Below, one piece after another: positions 27,273-37,699 of a stretch of DNA of 64,000 nucleotides. Source of the stretch: Saprospiraceae bacterium (GTDB lineage Bacteria; Bacteroidota; Bacteroidia; Chitinophagales; Saprospiraceae); NCBI GenBank assembly GCA_020628095.1, contig JAHDFP010000007.1, positions 97,550 to 161,549 of the forward strand, in the 5' to 3' direction. Made by a program: the position numbers and the translations under genes. A model generated the notes under the pieces. That model had not been told where the DNA came from. It saw nothing but the letters and a program-made list of their open reading frames with translations, and ran no database searches. Within the stretch, counting starts at the first letter, position 1, and every line of letters begins with the position of its first letter.

Positions 27273-28292
27273 ATGAATCAAGAAAAGGCAGACCACATCA
27301 CCATCCTCGCCATAGAGTCCTCTTGCGATGACACATCGGCATCCGTTATAAGGGATGGAAAAGTCCTAAGTAACATCATATCGACTCAGACCGCCCATGC
27401 GCAGTATGGTGGCGTCGTACCAGAAATGGCTTCGCGTGAGCATCAGATACATATATTACCTGTCGTAGATACCGCACTTCAGGAAGCCCAGGTCAGAAAA
27501 TCGGAACTATCAGCGATAGCTTTCACGAGAGGACCAGGCTTGCTCGGTAGTCTGATCGTCGGTGTCAATTTTGCTAAATCGTTGGCGCTGAGCCTTGATA
27601 TTCCTTTGATAGATGTCCATCACATGCATGCGCATGTCTTGGCTCATTTTGCGGAGACGCCACATCCAGAGTTTCCTTTTTTGAGTCTGACTGTATCTGG
27701 CGGTCATACGCAGATCATCAAGGTCAACTCTCACACAGATATGGAAATATTGGGTCAGACACTGGATGACGCGGCAGGTGAGGCATTTGACAAAACCGGG
27801 AAGATGCTGGGACTACCCTATCCTGCTGGTCCGCATGTGGATAGATTGGCTCAGGAAGGTGAAGCGATATACGAATTTTCTAAAGCCAAGGTTGGACCTT
27901 ACGAATTCAGTTTTTCTGGATTGAAAACTTCTGTGTTATACTTTCTTAGGAAAAAAATGGCAGACGATCCGGATTTCATCAAAAAGGAATTATCCAATAT
28001 CTGTGCATCCGCGCAAAAAACAATATTGGATATGCTGATGGATAAGCTAATCTATGCAAGCGAACAAACGGGCATCAAGCATGTATCCATCGCTGGTGGC
28101 GTCTCAGCCAATTCTGGGTTACGGAAGTATCTGAAAGATGTGTCAACTGAGAAAGGATGGACTTATTATATTCCAGATTTTCAATACTGTCGTGATAACG
28201 CGGCTATGATCGGCATTACGGCTTATTACAAGTATCTAAATCAAGATTTCTGTAACCATGACGTCTCGGCAGAAGCAAGATTAGCTTTTTAA
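27273..28292 (+). CDS. tsaD: tRNA N6-threonylcarbamoyladenosine transferase TsaD
   Basis: 340 residues from the ATG at 27273 (an in-frame TTG lies 9 bp upstream). ASKHA-fold enzyme that, with TsaB and TsaE, attaches the threonylcarbamoyl group to A37 of ANN-decoding tRNAs. Signatures: LAIESSCDDTSA at the N-terminus, GVVPEMASREH, the metal-binding HMHAH (H117, H121), LTVSGGHT, GLPYPAGP, and FSFSGLKT near the C-terminal domain with AGGVSANSGLR. Length is normal. Ends 16 bp from the convergent DUF697 gene. Confidence 0.97.
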   Translation: MNQEKADHITILAIESSCDDTSASVIRDGKVLSNIISTQTAHAQYGGVVPEMASREHQIHILPVVDTALQEAQVRKSELSAIAFTRGPGLLGSLIVGVNFAKSLALSLDIPLIDVHHMHAHVLAHFAETPHPEFPFLSLTVSGGHTQIIKVNSHTDMEILGQTLDDAAGEAFDKTGKMLGLPYPAGPHVDRLAQEGEAIYEFSKAKVGPYEFSFSGLKTSVLYFLRKKMADDPDFIKKELSNICASAQKTILDMLMDKLIYASEQTGIKHVSIAGGVSANSGLRKYLKDVSTEKGWTYYIPDFQYCRDNAAMIGITAYYKYLNQDFCNHDVSAEARLAF

Positions 28293-28308
28293 TTACCGTT
28301 CATCTGAC

Positions 28309-28956
28309 TTAAGTATCCTTCTGTGCATCTAAGATTTTCTTTTTCAGAATATTGAATTCTTCTTCTGTCAGAGCACCCTCATTTTTCATTTTGGTAATAG
28401 ATTCCAGTTGGGCTACAAAATCTTTGGGTTTAGCTGATGTGGGTTCAGTAATAATGGCATCATCGACGACACTTTCTGCCTCTGACCTTTTTTCTCTTTC
28501 CTTCTTCTCAAGGTCCTTAGCCATCTGTTTACCTTTCTCGAATTTCTCATCATAATATTTCTTTAGCCTGGATGGATCGAAATCAAGAAAAGTACCGCCT
28601 GTATCAAAATGCTTTTTGAATACCTCTCCTAATGCATAGGTAGAGCCTCCCGATAGCACTGCCAAAGTCACACCACCTAGTACCGATCCAACACCTGGTA
28701 TAATCTTAATAGCACGCGCTCCTAATCGAGCCAATCCTGATCCCGTCAGCGCCGTTATGATAGCCTTACCTTCTGTCTCCTTGAAATCAATATCATAAAC
28801 CTTGCACAGCTGCCTTATCATATCCAACTGAATCGCACCCACAGCGAAAAAGTCAGCAATGGGTACAGGGATAAAGCCAGCCCCCATAGACCAGATCATG
28901 TGATTCTTGATTATCGAATTAGCGTGTGCATTGCGTCCGTCATCATTCTTTGACAT
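28309..28956 (-). CDS. DUF697 protein with C-terminal SHOCT domain
   Basis: 215 residues. Residues ~10-115 match DUF697 (IPVPIADFFAVGAIQLDMI, then glycine-rich hydrophobic segments GLARLGARAIKIIPGVGSV that can insert in the membrane), a domain usually found fused to or beside GTPases. A charged coiled linker of ~60 residues (KKEREKRSEAESVVDD) follows. The last ~30 residues (LESITKMKNEGALTEEEFNI) are a SHOCT domain, an oligomerisation or membrane-targeting module. Probable membrane-associated oligomer of unknown role. It is alone, convergent with tsaD. Confidence 0.8.
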   Translation of the reverse strand: MSKNDDGRNAHANSIIKNHMIWSMGAGFIPVPIADFFAVGAIQLDMIRQLCKVYDIDFKETEGKAIITALTGSGLARLGARAIKIIPGVGSVLGGVTLAVLSGGSTYALGEVFKKHFDTGGTFLDFDPSRLKKYYDEKFEKGKQMAKDLEKKEREKRSEAESVVDDAIITEPTSAKPKDFVAQLESITKMKNEGALTEEEFNILKKKILDAQKDT

Positions 28957-29042
28957 AATGAGAGTATCTTATAAATGTTATAATTAAAAATCAAGCCAAC
29001 TAGTTTCATACTTGCGAAAGATATTCTGCTATCACACAGAAA

Positions 29043-29924
29043 TCATACGATGGATAGACCAAATAATACGACAAAAACAAGATTGATAATAGCCATCTGC
29101 TTAAGATATGGGTCTAATTTTTCTGCCGGCTTAGAGTGAATTGCCAAAGCATTAATGAATAGCAATGGCAAAACAAGTAAAAAAATCAATTGTCTTGGTG
29201 AACTAAAATCTATCAAAACATAAACCAATGCCAGCACCAAGCCGATGAGCAATAGGGCCGAGTGATACACATTAGCCTTACTCCTTCCTAACCTGACGGG
29301 TATGGAAATTTTACCAGCGATCTGATCGGACTCTATATCTCGGATGTTGTTTATGTTAAGTACTGCAACTGTGAGAAGACCGCAACTAGAGGCAGGTAAT
29401 AAAAGTTGCCAATCAAATAATTTGGTCTGAAGATAGAAAGTGCCCATAACTCCGACGATCCCAAAAAACAAAAACACAGACAAGTCGCCCAATCCTATAT
29501 AGCCATAAGGTAACTTGCCATTGGTATACAAAACGGCGGCAATGATAGAAAGCAGTCCCAAGACTAAAAACCCCAAGAATACCTTCATCGGAATATCCGC
29601 CATATAAAGAAGTCCAAGGCCAGAGCATAAACTAAGAACGGCGAATAAGATCATAGCCGACTTCATTCGGTCCTTAGATATGGCACCTGATTGCACCCGC
29701 CTGTCTGGCCCTATACGGTGATCATTATCCGCACCATGTACAGTATCGCCATAATCATTAGCCAGATTAGACAGAATCTGAAGGAACAAAGTCGTTACTA
29801 AACACAGAAAAAATATCGTCCAATTTAATTGACCATAAGAGGCCGCCAAGAATCCACCCATCCCAATACATGAGAAAGCCAATGGCAATGTCCTCAGTCT
29901 CATAGCTGATATCCAATCTCTCAA
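29043..29924 (-). CDS. menA: 1,4-dihydroxy-2-naphthoate polyprenyltransferase
   Basis: 293 residues, eight to nine transmembrane helices, UbiA superfamily. The start TTG keeps the N-terminal WISAMRLRTLPL that MenA proteins share. The first Asp-rich motif is NDYGDTVHGADND, followed by RVQSGAIS; the second is NNIRDIESDQIAGKISIPVRLG. Attaches the polyprenyl chain in menaquinone synthesis at the inner membrane. No other men gene is in the window. Confidence is high because the loop GADNDHRIGPDRRVQSG is diagnostic of MenA rather than UbiA. Confidence 0.93.
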   Translation of the reverse strand: MRDWISAMRLRTLPLAFSCIGMGGFLAASYGQLNWTIFFLCLVTTLFLQILSNLANDYGDTVHGADNDHRIGPDRRVQSGAISKDRMKSAMILFAVLSLCSGLGLLYMADIPMKVFLGFLVLGLLSIIAAVLYTNGKLPYGYIGLGDLSVFLFFGIVGVMGTFYLQTKLFDWQLLLPASSCGLLTVAVLNINNIRDIESDQIAGKISIPVRLGRSKANVYHSALLLIGLVLALVYVLIDFSSPRQLIFLLVLPLLFINALAIHSKPAEKLDPYLKQMAIINLVFVVLFGLSIV

Positions 29925-30014
29925 ATTCTTGTATTTTGATTTTATAACAATTTATGTTGTTTAGTGTTTCGAAAAAGAAGAAGGATACGCTGACGCACCG
30001 TTGTTAAGTCCTAC

Positions 30015-30557
30015 TTATTGATTTACATTTATTTTTATGTCTTTTGGATCAAAATAATCCTCTAATGAATCACTTAAATCAGGATTTATTGGTCTACAAA
30101 ATCCATGTATTCGGAGACTATCTCTTCTTAGCCGTTTCTTTGAATATTTAACGTCTAAGTTTAATTCTGGAAATTCCAACAAGATAGAATCATTCTGAGA
30201 TCGTATTACACCCAGGACAGTTCTAACAAATGGTGCTTTAGGTGCAATTTTGATATTCTCTATTTTTGACATCGGCAATGTTTCTCCACTATCAATACTC
30301 CATTCCTCATTTAAGACATTTAATTCACTATTTACTAGTGCAAAAGAAATTTCAATGTTCTGTAGATTTTCATAAACTCTTATCACTTTTTCTTCATCAA
30401 TCTCAATGTTAATTGTAAGATGCATAGTGTCACCTATTGAGTATTCGATTTTATCAGTTTCAAAATATCTATGCGTATCCCAAAATGTGTCTGTTTTACA
30501 ACCTGTCCCAAGTAATGAAAACATAACCCATATTAAAAAAGCGAAACTGGCCTTCAT
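30015..30557 (-). CDS. Hypothetical lipoprotein
   Basis: 180 residues from the ATG at 30557, giving signal sequence MKASFAFLIWVMFSLLGTGC with the lipobox LGTGC; an earlier ATG at 30590 would add 11 residues before it. The mature part is beta-rich (YSIGDTMHLTINIEIDEEKV) and has no family I recognise; it may be an Ig-like fold. It is 70 bp downstream of the macroglobulin-like gene on the same strand and might be co-expressed with it. Confidence 0.65.
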   Translation of the reverse strand: MKASFAFLIWVMFSLLGTGCKTDTFWDTHRYFETDKIEYSIGDTMHLTINIEIDEEKVIRVYENLQNIEISFALVNSELNVLNEEWSIDSGETLPMSKIENIKIAPKAPFVRTVLGVIRSQNDSILLEFPELNLDVKYSKKRLRRDSLRIHGFCRPINPDLSDSLEDYFDPKDIKINVNQ

Positions 30558-30627
30558 TGACATCAATTTATACTTATGATTATTTGTCATTTAGATCTAT
30601 TAATTCACTCCTACATAAATCTCTTAA

Positions 30628-33600
30628 CTACTCTATAGTCAACTTAACTCCTTCACTATGACTTGAAAACTCAGGTGCGTACATAGATTGCAACTCGGTG
30701 ATTCCATTGGAAAATTTCCCTTTATGTCGAGCATAGACATCATACTCAAATACATAATGCCCCTTAGGTAACACGTCAAAATAAAAATACGAAGCCATGT
30801 CCTTTGTACTTTCGTAATAGCCCAGCCCACCTTGCCACTTATATTCACTTAAGATATTAATCGGCTCTAATCCAGAACTTCTAATGTCCCTCATCTGAAC
30901 GTATTCCATTCTTCTATCCGCTCTCAGCGTAATTCTAACGCGCACTTTATCACCAACCATCAGAGGAGAATTATCCGTTATCTCTTTAAGTTCAACGCCT
31001 TCACTGCCATACTCGATTTTAAATAGCTCTTTTGAGACTTTTAGCGGTGTATCATCGAAATCAGTAATCTTATCTAAATCCTCAAAGTACTGGACATACG
31101 CCCCGCCCCAAGCCAAATGCTCATTAGTATTATGCGCCCTGATATTGACAGATTCTGCAGGAAATTTTTCTGGTGACCAATCTTTCCGAGCATACCCAGT
31201 AAGATATTCTGGGTTATCAAATTTAACCACATTATTATCTCCCAAATATATATCCACAGGTCTCGAATTATCCATGTCACCAGACTTATCGCCCATGTAA
31301 GAGTGAACAGCCGAGGCTGTTTCCTTCGTCGATTGCCATGAGCTGACTTGTTTTTGTTTGAGCAACCATTGCTGGAGTAACTCTATCTTGTCTTGCTTTG
31401 CATTCAGAGTCTGGAATAGTTCTATCAGCATGGCTTGCTTTCCTATATTGGACTTGTAGGTATAGTAACCTGCCAAATCATTCCAGTATGCCCCTTGCTC
31501 ATCATCTACTATCATCCTTTCTATGAGAGAAGTATAAATCCTTTTAGAAAAATCCTTATCACCAATTTGCCAACTCGCTAAAGCCAACATCGTTTGTTCG
31601 TGCGTATTGTACTTCGTCCATTCCTCTTGGGCTAATTTCAGATAGATATCTTTTACCTTTTCTACTTCGCGAGATAACTTAATCTCGGAGAACAAGGATC
31701 TAACGTATAGGTACTGTATGACCTGATGACTTATTGATGGCTTCTTCTGATCTTTATGATACTCTAATAATTTCTTATCTATATAATTAATCGCTGACTC
31801 TATCAGGGACTGATCTATTCCAGAGTTATTTACACCTATACTATTGAGTTGCCCTATAGATTGAAGAATATTCTGAGTGACATACCAATTAGATCGACCA
31901 CTTTTACACCACGAAAAACCACCATTCATCCCTTGTCTCTCCTGTAGAGATTTGATCTTTTTATCTAAAGAATAATTTAATTTATTCTTATCGATAAAAA
32001 TATTCATGTGCCTCATATTATCTTCTTCATATTGTGCATCGGCTAACCAGGGAGTTAATTCGATAGATGATATTTTGAGATCTTCATTCTTGCTGAGGTT
32101 GCTTTTACTTCCATCTTTACCATTCCATTTTCTGATAGTTTCTGCCAAAGATGGATTACCTGACACAAGATGTTGGCCGATCTTAAGAGCATATATGCCA
32201 TGCATAATGTTCTCAGTCATAAATTCGTCCGCATCGGTAAGTGCTGGCAATGACTTTAACACCATCCACGACGGATCGGAGGTTACTTCTACACTCAGCT
32301 TATGCGGAATAATGGTCTCTGACATTCTCATTTTCTCCAGTCCACTAAGCTTGTAGCTTTTATCAGATTTTGCAGGAATGTGCATAGCCAAAGTTTCGGT
32401 AACTAGTTTTCTATTAGACAGTACAGGAATAATATTCTTCTCACCATCGCTATGGCCATCTGACTCAGAAAGCATCGTGATTATGAGTGGTTCTATTTGC
32501 TGATCTGGAACTCCTATGATCCATTCTATATTCTTGCTTTCGCCAACTTCTAGCTCAGATATAATCTCAGTACTTCCAGCTACCAGATTATTGGGAGTCC
32601 TAGAATTACTTTCTGCAATTTCTATACGAGAATTTACAGACCTAGGACTATCTGACAGATTAGTCACTTTAGCATTGATGACTATCGTATCACCTTGTCT
32701 AAAATATCGTGGTAACTGAGGCTCAATAATGAGCGGTTTCTGAGTTACCAATGTATGCGAGCGATGCCCTTGAGCCATATCTTTAGTATGGGCTAATAAC
32801 ATCATCTTCCATTTAGTTAGGGCTTCATTATTAGTATAGTTCAGCTTGATCTTCCCATCTACCGTGGAAAGTTGAGGATAGAAGAATACTGTTTCTTCTA
32901 AGTTTTCTCTTACTGAATATTTATCAGACTCCTTTCCACTACTTTGTTCGCCTACGTCACTTGTGCTCTCGTCTTCTTCTACTACTAAATCCGCACTTTC
33001 TGAATTCGCTGATTTTGCCATCATGGGTTGAGGTGCACCACGCAGCATAATTTTTTCCTCCATCATTCCATAATCACGCATCATGTAATGACCCCTCGTA
33101 CGATAACCAAACCAATTAAAATATTGCATGTAATCAAAAAGCAAATAACCATTCCCTGATATACGCTGTACATAATTTCTTCCTAAGGCTGAACCAAATT
33201 CAGAAACAGTCAAACGAAGGCGGTCATATTCCATTGGAAATGTAAACCGTCTCCAATTATGAGAAACAAACTGATCTAAACTACTATCGTACATACAAGC
33301 AGTAAGTTCTGCATCCACAGTTTCTCCGTTGTGGTCCACTATCGACAGCTCGTGTGTCTCCGATTGACCGGGAAGCACTTTATCTCTAAAAGACTTACAT
33401 TTTATTTCTAATTCCTTATTTCTCCAAGGTACGTTGATAGATAAATTTTCTTGGTAAAGGCGATTGTCCTTCACTGTAATTACCCTTGCTGATAATCCGC
33501 CTCTATGTTCTTCTTTGATTGGAAATTTGTAGTGTAAGATGTTAACATTCAAAACTTCTTTCTCTATAAGCTTACCATCTTTGGATAAATACATAAACAC

Positions 33601-36573
33601 ATTTAAGTCACTTAGACCTGATGCGATAGTCAGTTCAAAAGTATCTCCTGGTGCATATATTTCCTTATTAGATTTTATATAGTAAGTGCTTAATAAACTA
33701 AGCTCTTCCGATTTATCCACTATATTAATGTGCGCCGTTTGCTCCACCAAATATCCAAGCGAATCTACAGCTTTGAACTTCAATCGATATAATCCGGATG
33801 CAAGATCACCCAACTCGTCAAAAAATTCGCCAGAGGACTTTTTGACAATTCCCATTTCAGATTCCACCTCGTAATTACTAAGGTCTTCGGGCAAGTCAAT
33901 TCTCTCTAGTGGAAAGCGCTCTTTATACTCTTCATTACTTAAGAGTGGCATATCAGGTATAGACCAGAGTCTTTCTTTAGTATAGAATGATACGTCCCTG
34001 AGCTTAGATATTTTAATATCAATATCCGCCTCCACTGCTTCCGATTCTACGTTAACTACATTCAATTCTACATTTGGCAGTTGGTCACGGAATACATAAT
34101 TTGGAAATTGGAAATCAAGACGTAGAGGAGAATCATTGAGATAGATAGATTTCTTAGCTTGTGTTCTTTCACCAGTAATATCCACCACCTCGGTCGTAAC
34201 TTCATAATAGTACATGTACAATCTATCAGTTGATAATGCGTGAGACGCAAAGGATAACTCAAAGCGTCCTGTCTCATCAGTACTACCCTGCCCCTGTGCC
34301 ATTAGTTCAGGTGTCATATTATTGCCTATTACGGGATACCTATATCCGCACCAGTAGTTTCTATATCTTTTCTTATAGACTGTGTATTGCACCTTGGCAT
34401 TAGACACTTGCGCACCAGAAAATGATTCTACCTTGCACTGTACATTAATAGTATCGCCTGCAATATAAGGGCGATCCAGATTATCCATTTTGGCGAAAAT
34501 CTTTGGCCTCTTGTACTCTTCTATACGGATAGTCTGCACATGCTGACCATCGACCAAGATGCTATATACACCAGTATTAATCTCCGATGGGATAAGAAAT
34601 GTGCCATACGTGCTACCGTACTCATTTGTTTTCAGATCGTATTGCGCTATAGAACTTCTTCCATATCCCTCAGTGAGTTCTACTTTAATCTTTTTGTCAG
34701 GAATAACTGAATACTTCTTTTTATTAGCATCGCCTCTTATGGCTAATATTTTAAACTCAATGTTCTGAGATGGTCGATAAATAGCACGATCCGTAAATAC
34801 GTGATAATTTACTATCTCTCTATCACGATTATTATAAGAGCCTCCGTAATTATACTGTAATCCACTATAGTAGATATCCTTACCCTTGCTTAGTCGAAAA
34901 CGATAATTATCCTTCGGCAACCTAATCTCATAAGCACCTTCGGCATTGCTTACTACATTACCTATAGATTTAAAACTATCTTGCCTATTTCGATCTCTTC
35001 GATCTTGACTTAATACTTCTATATTCACATCTGGAATTTGACTTCCAGATTGTCTGTCAATGACATAGCCATTAGCGATTGCTTGGGACGTATTCTCGAT
35101 TATAGCTAGATCAGATACTTGAAAAACGACATAAGAAAAAACAGAGTTAGATGATAACTTCTTTTCACCTTTCGTTTGGACACATAAGATATAGAAGCCA
35201 TAATCCAATGGCTCTGTACCGATTTCCGTACTATGCATTACAAAATCCTCTGAGCCTTTGAGATCATAAGATTTCGTGGAGATAGGTTTTAGATCATTAA
35301 GTAATTCTATTTGTTGATTTTTGTTTAGATAACCTTGAGACCTCGGGTATTGGGCTTCTGAAAGACTATATATTGATATGTCGCATGCAGGGACGTTCAA
35401 ATATTCTATCTGAGCTAAAAAGGCTTTATGAGGCTCAACAACGGTTTCTGTTGCGATTCTTATTTCTTTTTTATGCAAACGCTCTTCGAGATGTTGAAAT
35501 TTACTTTTCAGCTTTAGACTATTTCCATATTTTTCATGTAAGTCTTTCAGTAATAGGTTAGCTGATGATAAGTTATCCACAACCTGTTCTTTGTCATGGA
35601 GACCATTATCTCTGTAAGACAAATGATGCTGTATCAAAAGATAATAGATATATTCTGTCCCAAGTTGGCTGTGTGATTGCTCTAGTTCTTTTTTAAGTAT
35701 ATCATGATATAATTCTCCTCTATTCGCCTGCCCCATTTTATTATGGACATACTGCAACCTTTTGAGATCTACAAGTTTTTGTCTTTCGGCATCATCAGAG
35801 AGTTGTCTGAGAAGTTCTTGATAGAGCCTTAGTGTCAGGTTATCATAATGTGCTGATTCTTGGTTTATCTCTTCGGAGAGAAAAGAGTCTATAGGCGATA
35901 AGTACTTAGAAAAATCGGCAATAGTTTTCTCCGTAGGAATGGTCACAAAAGAACTACTATTAGAAAAATGTCGAATGGCACGCATAAGCAAAAACTCTCT
36001 GATCGTATGAGCTTCTATTCCTACATCGACATTTACTTTTTCCTCTAATAAAAATCTGTAATCACCAATATTCACTTCGCTTATGTATCCGACAGACTCT
36101 ATATAGTACGCTATAGATTTTAATTGTATAGTTTTAGGTGTCGCAAATTTTAAGTCATTACTCACTTCTGTATCAGAAGCGATAGGACTTCTGTTTTGCA
36201 ACCTGTCCATATTATTTAGTCCATATTGGTAAAATAATTCGCCAAGTAAAGAAGCATAGAGGGCCTTCCCCTCCTTCGTGTCAAGCTCAGAATGTTCCTG
36301 CACAAAGCGAGATATGTACTCTGCTGGATCAAGGTCCTCAAAAGCAGAAAGCAACTTGCTTTTATATATGATCGCTTTTATGAGTTGCGGATCATTATTT
36401 TCTTTTTTTGCTTTCTCGTATATTTTCTCTACAACCTTATATGCGGATTGAGGCAGATTTTGCTTTTCAAAAGCTTTAACCTCTTCCCAGAGTTTTTCAT
36501 AACTACTATCATCTTCATGAATTACATTCATACCTAAAAGTAATCCTAAGAATATAAAAGCCATTATTTTCAT
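30628..36573 (-). CDS. Alpha-2-macroglobulin-like protein without thioester
   Basis: About 1981 residues from the ATG at 36573 (a TTG lies two codons upstream). Short hydrophobic N-terminus acts as signal sequence; no lipobox Cys. Order: helical N-terminal region (to ~380); CarboxypepD-regulatory-like Ig domain (~500-570, GYVIDRQSGSQIPDVNIEVL); MG2 (~590, FTDRAIYRPSQNIEF) and further macroglobulin domains; acidic linker (~1195-1225); A2M domain (~1230, FFYPQLSTVDGKIKLNY); alpha-toroid (~1440-1780) and a C-terminal receptor-like domain. The thioester CxEQ of active family members is MTEN (residues 1452-1455), so covalent trapping of proteases is not possible. Bacterial homologues are periplasmic or surface protease inhibitors, often paired with PBP1C; no pbpC lies here. 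Confidence 0.85.
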   Translation of the reverse strand: MKIMAFIFLGLLLGMNVIHEDDSSYEKLWEEVKAFEKQNLPQSAYKVVEKIYEKAKKENNDPQLIKAIIYKSKLLSAFEDLDPAEYISRFVQEHSELDTKEGKALYASLLGELFYQYGLNNMDRLQNRSPIASDTEVSNDLKFATPKTIQLKSIAYYIESVGYISEVNIGDYRFLLEEKVNVDVGIEAHTIREFLLMRAIRHFSNSSSFVTIPTEKTIADFSKYLSPIDSFLSEEINQESAHYDNLTLRLYQELLRQLSDDAERQKLVDLKRLQYVHNKMGQANRGELYHDILKKELEQSHSQLGTEYIYYLLIQHHLSYRDNGLHDKEQVVDNLSSANLLLKDLHEKYGNSLKLKSKFQHLEERLHKKEIRIATETVVEPHKAFLAQIEYLNVPACDISIYSLSEAQYPRSQGYLNKNQQIELLNDLKPISTKSYDLKGSEDFVMHSTEIGTEPLDYGFYILCVQTKGEKKLSSNSVFSYVVFQVSDLAIIENTSQAIANGYVIDRQSGSQIPDVNIEVLSQDRRDRNRQDSFKSIGNVVSNAEGAYEIRLPKDNYRFRLSKGKDIYYSGLQYNYGGSYNNRDREIVNYHVFTDRAIYRPSQNIEFKILAIRGDANKKKYSVIPDKKIKVELTEGYGRSSIAQYDLKTNEYGSTYGTFLIPSEINTGVYSILVDGQHVQTIRIEEYKRPKIFAKMDNLDRPYIAGDTINVQCKVESFSGAQVSNAKVQYTVYKKRYRNYWCGYRYPVIGNNMTPELMAQGQGSTDETGRFELSFASHALSTDRLYMYYYEVTTEVVDITGERTQAKKSIYLNDSPLRLDFQFPNYVFRDQLPNVELNVVNVESEAVEADIDIKISKLRDVSFYTKERLWSIPDMPLLSNEEYKERFPLERIDLPEDLSNYEVESEMGIVKKSSGEFFDELGDLASGLYRLKFKAVDSLGYLVEQTAHINIVDKSEELSLLSTYYIKSNKEIYAPGDTFELTIASGLSDLNVFMYLSKDGKLIEKEVLNVNILHYKFPIKEEHRGGLSARVITVKDNRLYQENLSINVPWRNKELEIKCKSFRDKVLPGQSETHELSIVDHNGETVDAELTACMYDSSLDQFVSHNWRRFTFPMEYDRLRLTVSEFGSALGRNYVQRISGNGYLLFDYMQYFNWFGYRTRGHYMMRDYGMMEEKIMLRGAPQPMMAKSANSESADLVVEEDESTSDVGEQSSGKESDKYSVRENLEETVFFYPQLSTVDGKIKLNYTNNEALTKWKMMLLAHTKDMAQGHRSHTLVTQKPLIIEPQLPRYFRQGDTIVINAKVTNLSDSPRSVNSRIEIAESNSRTPNNLVAGSTEIISELEVGESKNIEWIIGVPDQQIEPLIITMLSESDGHSDGEKNIIPVLSNRKLVTETLAMHIPAKSDKSYKLSGLEKMRMSETIIPHKLSVEVTSDPSWMVLKSLPALTDADEFMTENIMHGIYALKIGQHLVSGNPSLAETIRKWNGKDGSKSNLSKNEDLKISSIELTPWLADAQYEEDNMRHMNIFIDKNKLNYSLDKKIKSLQERQGMNGGFSWCKSGRSNWYVTQNILQSIGQLNSIGVNNSGIDQSLIESAINYIDKKLLEYHKDQKKPSISHQVIQYLYVRSLFSEIKLSREVEKVKDIYLKLAQEEWTKYNTHEQTMLALASWQIGDKDFSKRIYTSLIERMIVDDEQGAYWNDLAGYYTYKSNIGKQAMLIELFQTLNAKQDKIELLQQWLLKQKQVSSWQSTKETASAVHSYMGDKSGDMDNSRPVDIYLGDNNVVKFDNPEYLTGYARKDWSPEKFPAESVNIRAHNTNEHLAWGGAYVQYFEDLDKITDFDDTPLKVSKELFKIEYGSEGVELKEITDNSPLMVGDKVRVRITLRADRRMEYVQMRDIRSSGLEPINILSEYKWQGGLGYYESTKDMASYFYFDVLPKGHYVFEYDVYARHKGKFSNGITELQSMYAPEFSSHSEGVKLTIE

Positions 36574-36625
36574 ATACAACAGATTTACTATTCGAGTTCA
36601 TAATTTAAGACGATAAAAAGGGTCA

Positions 36626-37699
36626 TTATTGCATAACGCCGTCGTAATAATTTTGAAATCTTTTGATGTCGACAGCCTCATCTATCTTGACACCTCTTAC
36701 CAGATGCCCCACCAGATGATCCGCCCAATAAGGAACTAATGAAGTCGCCTTTGTCCCCATCCCGTTAAATAGATAAAGTTGCTTATAGAAGGGATGGCGA
36801 CCAATAAGCGGCTTACGACCTCTGACCGCAGGTCTTATGCCTGCTCTGTGCTCTTTTATTTTGAAAGGGATTTTTAGCAAACTTTCCAAGTTAGACTTCC
36901 ACTCTTGCCTGAAAGCTTCCGTAGGGTTATCATCGTCATATTGGTGCTGATACGAGCCACCGGTCCAAAATTCGTGATCGCTCGTGGGAGCTAAAAATAT
37001 ACGATCTCTCAATATATTATTTGGAAGTTTTGACTCTGTAGAAACAAGAAATGACTCTCCTTTCACAGGTTGGAATGGAAGGTAACCAAAGAAAGGATTA
37101 GAGGTACATCGCGCACCCTCGCAGAAGATTATCATATCAAACTCTTCACCTCTGCAATAAACTTGACCATTACTCAACTCTATCTCATCATAATCCAATT
37201 CTCCAATAATTATCCTCGACTCATCCGTAAGCCGTTGCTGATAATCTGAGATAAGTTGAGCAATATTGACTTGTTGAGCCTTGCGGATAATTCCATAAGC
37301 CTGTCCTTGGTTAGTTAAGTTTTTGTACTCAGGACACTCGTTTTTTATATCCACATACTGATCGTATCCCGGCCGAGAACTCGATCCCATCCAATTGTTA
37401 TACTCCAAATTGTTATGAAGGGTTCTATAAATAGTTTTTGACTGGAGATACGATTTGCCCAGATAATCTGACAATTGCTTATATGTACTTTCTGCTGATG
37501 GCAGCAGCTGATCTATCATCCATGATTTGACATAATTTCTTCCTGTAATAGGATTGATAATTCCAGCGGCGGCTTTGGTCGCTGCATGACGATGACCATT
37601 ATCCCGGACAATATGACTTATGTTATATTGAGATAATTTGAAAGAAAGGACTGTACCTGCAATTCCCTGTCCTACTATAAGTATTTTTTCTTGGCGCAT
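36626..37699 (-). CDS. FAD-dependent oxidoreductase (DAO superfamily)
   Basis: 357 residues. N-terminal Rossmann motif ILIVGQGIAGT (GxGxxG) binds FAD; KAAAGIINPITGRNYV, then GIRPAVRGRKPLIGRHP and LFNGMGTKATSLVPYWADHL near the C-terminus match the D-amino-acid oxidase/glycine oxidase branch that includes the C-terminal half of MnmC. Substrate cannot be assigned from sequence. The start shares one base with the stop of the MmcQ/YjbR gene, forming a trmH, mmcQ/yjbR, FAD-oxidoreductase run. Confidence 0.85.
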   Translation of the reverse strand: MRQEKILIVGQGIAGTVLSFKLSQYNISHIVRDNGHRHAATKAAAGIINPITGRNYVKSWMIDQLLPSAESTYKQLSDYLGKSYLQSKTIYRTLHNNLEYNNWMGSSSRPGYDQYVDIKNECPEYKNLTNQGQAYGIIRKAQQVNIAQLISDYQQRLTDESRIIIGELDYDEIELSNGQVYCRGEEFDMIIFCEGARCTSNPFFGYLPFQPVKGESFLVSTESKLPNNILRDRIFLAPTSDHEFWTGGSYQHQYDDDNPTEAFRQEWKSNLESLLKIPFKIKEHRAGIRPAVRGRKPLIGRHPFYKQLYLFNGMGTKATSLVPYWADHLVGHLVRGVKIDEAVDIKRFQNYYDGVMQ

